Below are positions 12,372 through 24,100 of a DNA stretch of 64,000 nucleotides, in pieces (within the stretch, counting starts at the first letter, position 1; each line of letters starts with the position of its first letter). This stretch comes from Styela clava. Lineage: Eukaryota; Chordata; Ascidiacea; Stolidobranchia; Styelidae. Under the pieces are notes generated by a model, which saw nothing but the letters and a program-made list of their open reading frames with translations, was not told the DNA's origin and made no database searches. The stretch lies in assembly GCF_964204865.1 (NCBI RefSeq), contig NC_135261.1, forward strand, positions 7,130,001 to 7,194,000. The letters run 5' to 3'. Made by a program: the position numbers and the translations under genes.

Positions 12372-12704
12372 GGCTCGGCGGTGTAGCGCATCGTGCTAAG
12401 CGTTAGGAATACACTCGCCACCTCATCTCTGGTTACCCTTCGTGGGTTCGCAGGTTCGAATCCTATGCGGGGATGATCATGTGCGAGAGGATTGCTGAAC
12501 ACCTCGCCGCCGTAGGGTAGTTCACTTAACCGATGGGCGGTTACTGCTTCCTCCACCATCAGGTCCATGCTTCCGAAAAAAAATAAAATACCTGGCTAAC
12601 TAATCCCATACCCGACCTGGACTGGTAACCGGACGAGAGGCCGTGGTTCGCCATATGATTAAGTCGTCTTATCAACTTTCTTCTCCCTGGATAAGTTGGA
12701 AGTA
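12372..12704 (+). mobile_element. tRNA-derived SINE, fullest copy
   Basis: The 5' part looks like a tRNA gene: an A-box-like stretch at about 12384 (TAGCGCATCGTGC) and a perfect B box GGTTCGAATCC at 12453-12463. A non-tRNA body follows, with recurring motifs 'ccatcaggtccatgcttcc', 'taatcccatacccgacc' and 'ggtaaccggacgagaggcc'. Other copies, mostly partial, lie at 16438-16552, 17205-17395, 28318-28460, 42045-42184, 44418-44645 and 44927-45225. It starts just after the TIR element ending at 12351. It is not a functional tRNA, since the region between the boxes does not fold as a normal cloverleaf by eye. Confidence 0.85.
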
Positions 12705-13280
12705 CGTAACCGGTACCGGCACACTTGCTACAGCATCGCTGATTACAGGAATACTATACAGGGATAAATGTGCAACTCTCGCTTACCCCATTCATTATTT
12801 GCTGTCAGAATTTTATGAATTTAAGGTTTCCTATTCCAGAAAAACTCTGATACATAAATACTCAATCAAAGCTTTCTACAGTTAGCCTATATACTGATAT
12901 AAACTGCAACCGAGAATATGATACCGTGCCTTTCATATCGAATATTCAGTTTGGCTTATGTGCTAAGCATTCAGGCACTAGAAAAACAGCCCCCATTCTG
13001 TCCTGTATTCATCCATTGTTTCACAAATAAATCTATGTGAGTTGATGGTTTTAAATTTGCGGAGATGGTGGGGTTTCTATTATCTCTGTAAGATTATATA
13101 ATATTGTAAATTTTTCCTACTTACTATTTTAACTGCTTGTTTCTTTGTACAAACAGTGATTATTCAGTTAACTGCATTGGCTCAGCCATTCAGTTAAGAT
13201 AAAAATTTGATCTATGAATTACAGATGCCTATTCAGACTAAATCCATTCAATTGTATTACTTATTCTATTTTTTCAGATT

Positions 13281-14303
13281 ATGTTACTTCAACGTTCAAG
13301 CAACCTGATCCGTCGTGGTCTTATGACATCGGCAAGACGGGCAGGAGGTCATGGCAAACCAACAGCACAAGACGTTCTACCATTCAACCCATTCCAAAAC
13401 AGGTATCTGAGCCAAGCAGAACTAATTGAATCTTTTTTATATTGCCTCACTTTGTGGGGATTGCTCTAAAATTTCATGCATTATGGTATGCTTTCGTCAA
13501 TCATAAAAATTTGCACTTTTCCAGTCAATTTGTCTGTTTAATATGGCCTGGCATTATTCCAGAGCAATCCTCCATGCTCAGATTCCAATCTGACCATCAA
13601 ATTTTCTAGGTTGTTACTTGTGAATACAAAATTAGTATTAAGTTGAATGGCCAATACATGAATACGTTATCTGGCCAACCAACTGTGTTGTCATTGTGGT
13701 CAAAATTTTTATATCATGTCCCATGACTAATAGATGAGTTATATCTATATAACAATTGGCTACATTACTCATTCCACTCGCTTTGTATTTTTGTCAAACC
13801 ACATTTCAAAATAACATGATTCTGCTGAAAAAAAAACATATTATGTAACAAAAGTGTTTTTGACTGATATTTATATCGTATTCGTGTATTCCTTTCCTGT
13901 TATCGACTTGAAAACCTAATATTTGTACACCACGAAAGGTTAGGTTTGTACAATCTGGCATGATCACTGAACTCTTCAGAAGAATAAAATTCTCTGATTT
14001 GGAAGAAATTGTTGGGGTAGCATTGAGTGTCAAGCCAAGATTAACAATTTAATTTTAATAATATTCAGATATGATCTTGCTTGGCCTCGAAACTAACACC
14101 ACAAATACTACTACCCTTTGCAATGAGTTTGGAATTACAATCATTTGCATTTTGCTCAAATCCTAAACGAAAGTCGTTGTAAATGTTTTTGTCTTCACAG
14201 GTGGAAGCTTCTTGCCAAGATGGGACTTTACATGGGAACTGGTTTTGGATTACCTTTCTTTGCTGTGTATTTTCAATTGAGAAAGAAATACGGAGATGAT
14301 TAG
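13281..14303 (+). CDS. COX7C: Cytochrome c oxidase subunit 7C, mitochondrial precursor
   Basis: Two coding exons, 13281-13402 and 14201-14303, join across a GT-AG intron in phase 2 to give 74 residues and a TAG stop. The N-terminus (MLLQRSSNLIRRGLMTSARR) is rich in Arg and Ser and lacks acidic residues, as expected of a mitochondrial presequence. The C-terminal half matches the family core: NPFQNRWKLLAKMGLYMGTG, then FGLPFFAVYFQLRKKYGDD, a single inner-membrane helix ended by basic residues. The protein is a small nuclear-encoded subunit of respiratory complex IV. It is slightly longer than the human precursor (63 residues), mainly before the NPFQ motif. An acceptor-like tattttttcag ends only three bases before the ATG, so there is either a 5' UTR exon or a trans-spliced leader. 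Confidence 0.93.
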
Positions 14304-16437
14304 TTTGATTATTAATTTGTTTCCTTTTCAATGAACTTTTTGAATAATGTGAAAGAAATATAGAAAGCAAGTTTGTCTTAACCTAGATACTATGGAAAAC
14401 TTATTTTGTCAATTGAGAGGAATGCAGTTTCAGCTGGTGAGCCTTGTCTTCAAGCGGCTGGTGATTTATATAGAACATAAGTGAAAGCCCAGGGATGTCC
14501 AAAATCGAATTTCATTATATTCGATATCAAATTTTTTTTTTACTCAGGAATGAATTTGAATATTTTCATTTGAAAATTAGAGCGATTACAAGCCACCAGA
14601 CAGGCAGATCAAAATGTAGGATATTACAACTGGTAACAAACAACACAGAGAAACCGATGACCTTTATATGGACCATGGCGTTCTAGATATAATCAACATG
14701 AAGATTTCATGATTTATGTAATTTTCCACATGAAGCTGCCTTCGATTTCAGCCATCCCTAATTCTCCGCTACTCGAAATAGCTATAAAAAAGCATCCAAA
14801 GCACACAAATTTACAGCGATAAAAGACTGGGTGTTTTGGCCATCCCTTGATGATACAATACCTTCTTAGATTCTTTTTTTTAGATGGAACTGTTCACAGA
14901 AATAGGTTGCTTGATGCAAGACATGCTAGGGCAGAGGCTCTCGAGTTGGGGTGTGAAAACATTGCATGGGGTGAAAGTAGAAAGAAACATTATTTCTGTA
15001 CGAAAATGTGCCGTGATGAAACCTAAAAAGTTACGCATTGTGGCGATCAGCTGTTTTAAGTTATGATTCTCCGATGAGCATATATGCAATCCCAAAGGAA
15101 CACGAGGATGTTATTATTGTAGGTAAGACAGAGTCACAATACGAAAGAACTTTTAAAAGTTATGCAATGCGGCTTTCTGTACTACTAAAGCTGTGGCCAA
15201 GACTTTGAGCACCCTTTTACCAATGCAGGTACTTTGGTTCAATACAAAAGAAAGTTTGTGTATGACCCTGGTGATTACCCTTCGTGGGTTCGCAGAACGA
15301 ACTCATCGTTCGCAGTAACATACAGTTTCCATCATCATTATGAACAGAATAATCATCAATAAAATATCTCAGTAAACATTATTAGCTACATTTTTGTCAG
15401 AAGCACATTGTTTGTCTATAAGCGAATGTCAAGCGCATGAAAAACACCTCTAAACTATCAGCATTCATCATATCATGCGGAGGTTAACAAGATTGCTGTC
15501 AGATCTATCCAAAAAGCTAAATCACTGTCATCGGCGTTTGTCCTCCTACAGGGATTTCTTTTGCATTCTTTGACTGGTTCATTCATGAAAAACAATACCC
15601 ACAAAACATTCATAGATGAGTATTTTAATACAGCATTGCAGCAATAGTTAAGGCGTTAGCAGAAAAAAAGCATATATTGTTCAGTATATATCAATTTCTC
15701 AATCATCGAAGTCATATGTTTGTGCTTACATCGACCAATCATATCTTGCACAAAGGGGAATCTAGGATTCCATGTGGTCTTGTATTCGGAATTTTCTCCA
15801 CAATTTACCGACTGTTCATACATGGAAACAAAGTTAATACAATGTTACATGATTTACGGTATGTGAAAGTCTGCTCAAAATTAGAAAGCTAACTGGTTAT
15901 TGATAGAGTTGCAAAACGACACTGAGAAAGACAAGCTAAGGGTCTATGTAGATGCAGGATAACACAAGACTTGAGACACTTGCAACTCATTACTGTCTGG
16001 AAAACAGATTAGTAGGAGAGTTTGATTCAAAATTTAATCAATCTTAGATAATGTAATAGTACATATTACAGATGCTTATACACATTAATCAACTAAATTT
16101 TTTACCCTAACCCATCAAAACCAAATTTTATTTCAAATCATCCAATTTACTCCAAGTAGATGGGACTTTCAATATCCACAATTATATGTTCAGACTCTCC
16201 AGGTCATTCCACCAATGATAGCAGAGCTTGAATAAGAGCTAGGCAGTGCTCTTACGCAGGGATTACAAAACACTTAATGTTGCAAGAGTTTTATGGACTG
16301 TCATTTTCTTAATCCCTTTTTATGTGGGGGAGAATTTTCTGCTTTTCTGCTTAATATTTTGCGATAGGGATTCCATGATAATAAAAATATGAAGAGCACT
16401 GAGCTAGGTGTAAATTTTACGATACGACTTGCATACT
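14304..16437. other. Intergenic sequence downstream of COX7C
   Basis: AT-rich with no recognisable exon. A short SINE-head fragment (ttacccttcgtgggttcgca) is at about 15278-15297. Frames at 14884-15066 and 15677-15892 have no domain resemblance. Confidence 0.4.
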
Positions 16438-16552
16438 TATCCCGGGGTAGAAAAAGCCGATACAATGAATGGCTTAATCAAGTGACAACCTCGTCCGGTT
16501 AGCAGTCCATATCGGGTATGGGATTAGCTAGTCAGATGCATGGACTTCATGG
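16438..16552 (-). mobile_element. tRNA-SINE fragment (3' body)
   Basis: Reverse-strand match to the SINE body: 'ttatcccggggtag', 'cctcgtccggttagcagtcc' and 'gatgcatggacttcatgg' correspond to the copy at 12372-12704. Confidence 0.7.
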
Positions 16553-16995
16553 ACAAAACCAAGATTATACAAGTTAAGTTGCAGTTAAGAAAATGATGTA
16601 AAATTTCACTAATGAGAAAAATATTTCACAGGAGCCTTTCAATTTGAAAAAGATTCTTTCAACTACTGCCTTACGTGGTGTATTGGTCAAAAAACATGTT
16701 GATTAACCCTCTGATGACGCCAAATATAAGTAACAAGTGCAAAACAGTAACTTTTGAAAACAAAAAAATGGAGTACATTGTCTGAGCAATGTTAGCTGTA
16801 CATGAATAAGATATATATAGATACATTAGCTGTTATGATACAGTAATGAAAAACAAGATATATCCAGTTTTTGATTTTCATAAACATTGATTTACTAGCA
16901 ATATAAAAAATAAAAAAAAAATAACAGAAACATAGCACTGTTGATAAACCAACGAAGAGTTTGTAGGTTGAATCTTGTAGCGGACAATTGTAGGC

Positions 16996-17183
16996 GATCC
17001 AGAAGTGTGTGTATCAATATGAGGGTAACTAGTTTTGTTCGCCCATTTTACATCGAGTTGTGTAATGGCAGGGGGTATATTCATTTGGCTAACACAGACA
17101 GTCCCCCGAACTCGTAATAGAACTAAGGGAAAATCGGAATAAAATTATGGCCTGACCTGGTACACATACTACGGGATTACCCA
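16996..17183 (+). repeat. Repeat family U, copy 1
   Basis: Shares ordered blocks with four other copies: 'gatccagaagtgtgtgta', 'ttttgttcgcccattttaca', 'ggggtatattcatttggcta', 'gaactcgtaatagaacta' and 'ctggtacacatactacgg'. The other copies are at 25355-25573, 27812-28018 (minus), 54858-55089 and 57074-57372. Confidence 0.75.
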
Positions 17184-17204
17184 ATTGTATACTAGAGGAG
17201 TAGC

Positions 17205-17395
17205 TGGGCACCTCTACATCGCAAATTGGCTCTTATGACTTCCTCAACCATCATAAATCTATACGGATCTGGAACAATAAACTAGTTTGCTAATTACTTT
17301 ACCCGACCGGTGACCCAACAAGAAGTTGTGGTTCTTCATGAAATCTTACTAGTTTTCCTCTCCCAAAGATAAATATGAAAATCCTATCTTTTTTA
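17205..17395 (+). mobile_element. tRNA-SINE fragment, degraded
   Basis: Diverged body of the SINE: 'gggcacctctacatcgc', 'cttcctcaaccatcataaat', 'tttacccgaccggtgaccca' and 'ctctcccaaagataaatatg' follow the order of the full copy. Confidence 0.6.
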
Positions 17396-17759
17396 AAGGG
17401 GTATTAGGAAAAAGCTATCACTAGTTCTAAAGCGACAATTTTGAAAACATAAAATAGAATAAAACAATATTTTATGAAGACACACAAAGCTCATTGGAAT
17501 CAGCATATTTTTTTCCAATAAGTAAGAATTTTCTCAATATCAGTGCACGAGCAAAAGTTGAGCTCGAAAGATTCCAAATATTGCTATTGGATGATGAGAT
17601 AATAAACAATTAGCACAACTATTATGTAGATATAGTAATAGATACAGTGCATAGGTACAGAAGTTGTTCATACATTTAACCCGGTATTCGCTTAGATATT
17701 TTAGCGATTCAACACAACCGAAATATATTGAAAGCAGGTTACTCAAGTTTATAACATAT

Positions 17760-17930
17760 CACAATAGAAGACTTTTTTTTCCAAATTATCATTTTTAATT
17801 AAATTACACAGATTCAAAATACTATATAAATAAGTGGTCTCCAGCACAATAGAAGATTTTTGTGCCTTAATTAATATTTTTAATTAAATTACACAAATTG
17901 AAAACATTATATAATTAAGTGGTCTCCAAC
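17760..17930. repeat. Two-unit tandem duplication, 85-bp period
   Basis: Units 17760-17844 and 17845-17930 both begin 'cacaatagaaga', contain 'tttttaattaaattacaca' and end 'aagtggtctcca'. Confidence 0.8.
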
Positions 17931-18545
17931 TCCTTACCTTACCATACTTTATATACTTTTCTAACACTAAGGTTTTTCAGCTGTGGTGCGTTACTTATGA
18001 ACGCAGGGATCAATTTGAGATTGTTTAATTTAATTTAAAAACTGAGGAAAAAAAAGAGTACTTTTTGAAGCGCTTTTGAATTTTTTGCACATGACCTGTA
18101 AATCTACAAAGGCCCATAGACTTAATTCAAAATAATATTTAATTATCTGTACAGCCTACCAAATAAGATCAACAAAGCCCCATATATAAAGGGATTATGC
18201 ATGCTATACATGATAAATTAACTAAACTACTGAATTTAAATAAGCAAATTAACATAATGTATAGCATATGTTATGTTTTTGAGCATAATGGGCCTGGAGC
18301 AGTGTCAATCCCTTGTCTAGAAAATACCAATATGTCCGCATAAACTCAGAAACTTGAATAAATTGGTCAAATCTGTTAAAATTGAGAAGAACAAATGGGT
18401 ATATTGGATAGTGAGCCATGCTGTGATCGTTCATGAGAGCTCAAGTATCGCAATGATGAAAGGCCGTTATAAACTATTCCTAGCCGCAACTGGATTTCAA
18501 TAAAGTGGAATTAAAAGTATAATGTGTCATGATTACGGAAAGTCA

Positions 18546-18813
18546 ATGCATCTTTCAGTGGGGGGGGTCGTGGTGAAATTTTTTTTGACGATAACTTATG
18601 TTAAAACAAAATATATATCAAGTGCGAAAGATTTGGAACTTTGAAACCAGTCCATCATTGACTAATTAAAGCCAAAATGTGATCTTTCGTGCGATGCAAG
18701 CGTATCGACTATCGGTCTCATTAAAGGTATTGTCATATTTTATTTTCTGGAAATTGCGAAAAAAATTTGGTCGTGCCAAGTGGGTCATGATGGAAAAAGT
18801 TTGAAGTACACTA
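18546..18813. repeat. Degraded TIR-element copy (family D)
   Basis: The right part ('ggtcgtgccaagtgggtcat' then 'ggaaaaagtttgaagtacac') resembles the right end of the element at 51504-51754. The left end is a G-run 'cagtggggggggtcg'. No target duplication is visible. Confidence 0.5.
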
Positions 18814-18821
18814 GTCTAGAG

Positions 18822-19160
18822 CAGGGGTGAGCAACCTTTAAAACAGGAGGGCCAGATACAAATAACTGTGTGGAACCTCGGGCCGCACATTTATTCGACA
18901 TAGGCTTTTTATTAGTTCCAGGCACAAAAATTTTGATTATTGGTATTATGACATGGGTTGTTCTCTCAGCACAAGCTAGCTGTTAGGGCATTGTGACGTC
19001 ATAGATACCGGTAAGAAATTGGACTCAGGTATAGGCTTTGCAACGCAAAGGGATTGGAATTACTTGCACATATCAGATTGGACTAAATTGAAAACTCGTT
19101 TCGTGGGCCGCACACAGTCAAAATTGGCACTTCTCTGGGCCGCAGGTTGCTAGATTATTA
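18822..19160. mobile_element. hAT-type element, family E copy 1
   Basis: The left end CAGGGGTGAGCAACC is followed by 'aaaacaggagggccagatac', shared with the shorter copy at 55738-55927. The right end is eroded (gggccgcaggttgctagatt). Flanks gtctagag and gtctcaat are only a partial match, so the right boundary is approximate. Confidence 0.65.
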
Positions 19161-19168
19161 GTCTCAAT

Positions 19169-20187
19169 TATGTCAGTATATTGGGCTCATAGATCATTGG
19201 CTCAACCCTACTGCTATGCATCTACCCCCCATGTGTGATAAATTAGGTCGGTGTTTCCAATGGGCATACAAGTCCTTTATTAATCAGTGTCTGCTTGCTT
19301 AGAGCATTGTTAGGAGCTAAGTTAGTCAATTTTTGACTCCATTATTATGAAGAAAAAAATGAATCCATGTTTTGTGCAAAATCCGCAAAAAAAAATTTTT
19401 TTCCGCTCAAGTAAAAATTTCACATAATAAAAACTCAGGTTTCATCATTAAACAATAACACCATGAAATACAACATAAAATGTGCGACTAGTAATATATA
19501 TTTTAATATATGTATATATAAAACAAGCGAGAATACTAAGCAAAAAAGCGTCAACAAAATCAGTGCTTACTTGAAGCCAAAAAAATTGGATATTGTGCTA
19601 TTGTGTTTTGGCTTCTGTTATCTGAATAGTAAAGAAACAAAATATATAATAAAAGCTCACATTATGCGGTTTGAATATAAATTTGAATTTAATTAAAATA
19701 ACACAAAAATGTACATGTATGATTACTGAAAACATAGTAAGTATTGATTGTAGATAGTTATATAACCGCAACAACGCGATGTTAGCCGCAAATTAGGTAT
19801 CGACAAATTCATATTGATAGATTATTATCAATTATCATTACAATAATAAAAAGGGAAAATACATTTTCAATATATTAACCCAATTTAATAATGTCCGCCT
19901 GTTTTGGGGTACACTCTGAAAAAAGATTGCATGATTTTGACAATAATTATGCTTGTTTAGATCGGACAACTACACACTATGGATATGGCTTCCAAATTAC
20001 ATAATTCTTGGAATAATTTGGGTTTAAAATTTAAAATAAATAAATGACGTTGTGTTTTAGCATAGAGGTCCCCAAAATAGAGATGAATATATAGTCTCAA
20101 TTACGACCAAAACGCATTTAAAAAGACTATTGGGCTGTTACATATTCAGAAGATACATGATTAAGTGCAGTTAACACACTAAAGCTG
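19169..20187. other. AT-rich intergenic sequence
   Basis: I see no exon, RNA gene or clear repeat boundary. The frame at 19463-19696 is of simple AT-rich composition. Confidence 0.35.
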
Positions 20188-20195
20188 CTGTAAGG

Positions 20196-20634
20196 CAGGG
20201 GTCAGCAACCTATTGTCGCTCGCGGGCCAAAATTTAAGGTTGCAAGTCATTGGCGGGTCGCACATATTTTTAGAATGTTAAAAATCGAATGGATGACCGA
20301 TGAATCACATTTTATCACACAGATCAGAAGTTAAATTTTAAGCAGCGCGCTAAGACTGAACATTTGAATATTTTTTGCGCCATTAAACCATTTGCACTTA
20401 GCATAAACTTTTCTGCGTTTTGTTGTCATTTTTCTAAATTATAATTCAATTATAGGCTCATTAAACGAGTAATTGTAAATTATATACTTGATACGTTGTA
20501 ATATAATTTAGTCTACACGTAAATTCTTTTGCGTACAGAATATAATCGACAAAACAGCTATAATTTGTTACTATAATTCAGTGAAACGTCGCGGGCCAGA
20601 TTATATTGCTCGGGCCGTAGGTTGCCGACCCCTG
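20196..20634. mobile_element. Non-autonomous hAT element, family F
   Basis: The ends CAGGGGTCAGCAACCT and AGGTTGCCGACCCCTG are inverted with one mismatch, and an exact 8-bp target duplication CTGTAAGG flanks the element (20188-20195 and 20635-20642). The element is 439 bp and has no coding capacity. The near-identical ends and intact duplication suggest a fairly recent insertion. Confidence 0.95.
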
Positions 20635-21194
20635 CTGTAAGGCTTCAGATTTTGAGAACTAGAGGCATGAGTAATTGTCTCATTATTCTGCATTGTTATC
20701 CACCAAACTGTGTTATAATTGTAAAAAAGATGAAATATTATGATTGAGAGTCTGTCAGGATAACACAAGCAAATCAGAATGAAATCCAGGCACAACTAGG
20801 TTGCGAAGCATATTCTCACTCAGACAAGTTCGGGCTGCTGATGAAGCATGTAGCTTAACCATGTCTTTTCTATGGCCAATTTTAATAATTCAACAAATGT
20901 TCCAGTGGATGATGTTGAGGCAGTTTCATTGATATAACCGATGTTTGTGCAAAAAATTGCATTCGAATAATTCCATAAAATTAGGAATTATTATACAAGT
21001 ATGGCCCATCCATTCAAGAAGTAGCCTCAAAGGTATAGTCATCTATGGCAAAAGCTTGATGAAGAAGGTTTTGAAAAATACAGACTCGTATGTCACGCCC
21101 AAACAATCTCTTTAGAAAGGCACCAAATTAATTATTTCCAAAAAAATATTTTCCTGCTGAATAAATATAAAGACACTGGTTTTTAAAAGAGTGT

Positions 21195-24100
21195 TCACAT
21201 TGTTTTATAAAGATTATTATGCCTTTGAAATTGTGTCTGAACACATTTATTACGAGATCTGCTAGCAGAAAATGGGTTACGAGAAAAAACAGACTTAATG
21301 CTACGATGCCCCTCAGTTTTTTGTGTGACATGAGGATTAGAGATCGACCTAGTCATTTGTTTTTTATTCGGATTACTTGGTGAGTCACTGCTAAACAGTC
21401 TCTTTTTCCTTGCGAATTCGAAACGGCTGCGTAACTTGTCGTCATTCACCCCCAAACTTTCGATATTTTCAACAATTTTCTTCACTGCGACCGGTGGTGC
21501 GTCTTGAGAAGGATTGAATTGAGAATCTTGTGCGAGAAGTTCAGTTTCATTGCTTGTAGATTGTTTCTCTCGGAAACTGTGGAAAAGTAAAGATTTAATC
21601 GGACGAGCGAAGCTTCTTTCGGACTGTGTACGTCGAATCGGCAATCTTCCTTTTCTTTGATAACGCTCAATTGAAGATTTTCCAGGATGGGCAAAAGCAG
21701 AACTTGCAAGAGAAGTATGCATCGGGCTGTATGGTGTGGGACCAACCAACGATAACAAATCATTTAATTTGCTTGAAACTTGGGTCGAAGGCTCCACAAT
21801 CGATTTTGCTTCATCCATACCTGACTCAGAGTTGTTGTTATTTTTGTTTATACAGTTCGAGTCGACTGACATCGGAGGATTAGTTGGACCTCCCATTAAC
21901 AGTTTATTTATTACTGTGGTAGAATCAGTGGATGATTGTGTCGATTTTCCGTCAGGTTGTTCGTCATTTTGTTGTTTTATTTTGCTTTCAATTATTTTTG
22001 CCATTCGCCGTACGACTCCTCGGTTTTTGATTGGTGTCGTTTCTTCTTCGATGGTGTGGGTGGATGAAGTGCTTTGTGACGAACTCTCACTTAGCAAAAC
22101 CGAATCTGTATCGTCTGGCTCGCTAAGGAAGGTTTTTCCGACCTAAAAGATTATATAAATCATGTTAAAAATTATATTACCAAGAATATCCAACTATGGA
22201 TTTCCAGACTAGGTTCTTGACAGAAGTCGATTGACATGTTTTTGATAGAGAACTACTCTTTTTAAAAGATACAGAATCTTCCCTATTGTCTGGTATTGTC
22301 TGATCAATTTATTACAGTGATTCTCGAACTTTTTAAGCCGCGCCCTTTTTTAGAATTTGTCAAGTCTTGCGCTATTTAAAAAAAACTAGCTAGGAATAAG
22401 CTAAAATAACAGATAGCAGGGCGCAAGTATGTTTTATCCAAAAAAACACATTGGAAATACTATGTGCATGAAATCGCACTCTCTAAACAATAAAGAAATG
22501 TACATATACAAAATAAGGCGAGCAAGATCGAATATAACAAATATTTTTATTTTTAATCAGCTTCACGCCCCTCAAAAAATGTCTACGCCCCCCCTACACC
22601 CCCATTTGAGAACCAATGATTTATTACATACTGTGTGGGCATGTGATTTGAGAGTAGGACAGAGTTTTTTAAATCTTTTCATCTGGCAATAGAATTAAAA
22701 TTACACCAATAATACAAGTGCTACATTACCTCTCTTATAACGTGAAGTTCGCTTTGAGTTAGCATTCTGGCAAGAGGATTTCTTCTCAATTCAGTACTGG
22801 ATTCATCTGGTCCAACCAAGGCTAGGGTTATATCTGAAGATGAGACTTTCTCTTTAATGCTACATCCTGGCTGTGATGTTGTTTTAACAATTTGAGGCGA
22901 ATTATTCGCATCATGATCAATTTCAATAACTGTTGTGCTCGGAAAGAATTGCCCAACATTATTGTTGCTGTTGTTATTATTTTGGTTTTGATCTTTTGCC
23001 ATTGTAGAATGGGTATCACCCAAGGTCATCTCCATGGAAGAATTTTTACTCGCGGAAAGTGATTGTGATCGAGATATTCCGACAGCGTTGTCCTTTTCCT
23101 GGTTTTCTTTACCTCTGTTTTCTATTTCGTAGACGATATTTTTAACGTTAAAAAGTTGGTTCTCTGAAAACGATCTTTCTCGAGACGACGCTAATTGACC
23201 GACAGAGTCGCGACCTTCGCTCTCCACATCTTCAGAAACATTGGCATCAGAAATGTTTTCACTTAACGGAGCGATTTTGCTGCCTGACGGTTTAGCGATA
23301 TCGGTTTGTTGTACTACAGGAACTGTATTTGTAACATCAACTTTCAAGACCGTATCTATATATTGATTTTTTAAGCTCGATACGTTGACGTCTTTCGTGC
23401 ATTTGAAAGATGGACTATTCATCGGCGAAATGAAGGACGAATGCACTTGCTCACGTTCAACGTCAAGCGAACTTTTAGTAGTTTCCATGGCGGCAGGTGA
23501 TGACATGCGATTAGACTTCCTTTTTGTATCTGCAGGCAAAGATCTTGTCTCGGCCATCCAGGCATCAATCCGTGGAACAGGAACATCACTAAAAACAAGA
23601 GACAATTCTCAAATACTATAACACAGTTTGTTGGCATAAGATCGCCCTAATCGCCAGTAAATACACAAAATGGCTACATCTTAGTCAACAGAAAATTTAA
23701 AAATGATTGATCCAATAGTTGGGGAGTTAAGTAATACGTTCGTACAGCAATGAAAAATTTTAGCAAAGTGATCCACAAATCCATTTATTCTTTGCGTCCA
23801 ATTACCGCAAAATGCTAACTAATACTAACTAAACTAGCTAACTAAAACTAATAAACTTCCATTGCAGTGCTAAATAGTAATCTAATAAAGGTCAGAGATG
23901 ACAAAAAATGAATACCGTATTTGCTCGTTTTGTAGCCCGGGCCCATATTTTTTCAATCAACTCACTAACCGGGCCCTTATTCAAATCGGCCCTTATTCAA
24001 GCACGGGCGCTTATTATATTCGATCGTTACAATAATTAATATATTGTTATTTTCAGTTCTCAAGTATGATTTAAACGAGGATAACAAAAATTTTGACTTT

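Noticed and set aside
12372..12470. A genuine tRNA gene
   Set aside because: The A and B boxes are present but the spacing and arms do not give a normal cloverleaf, and the sequence recurs as a dispersed repeat.
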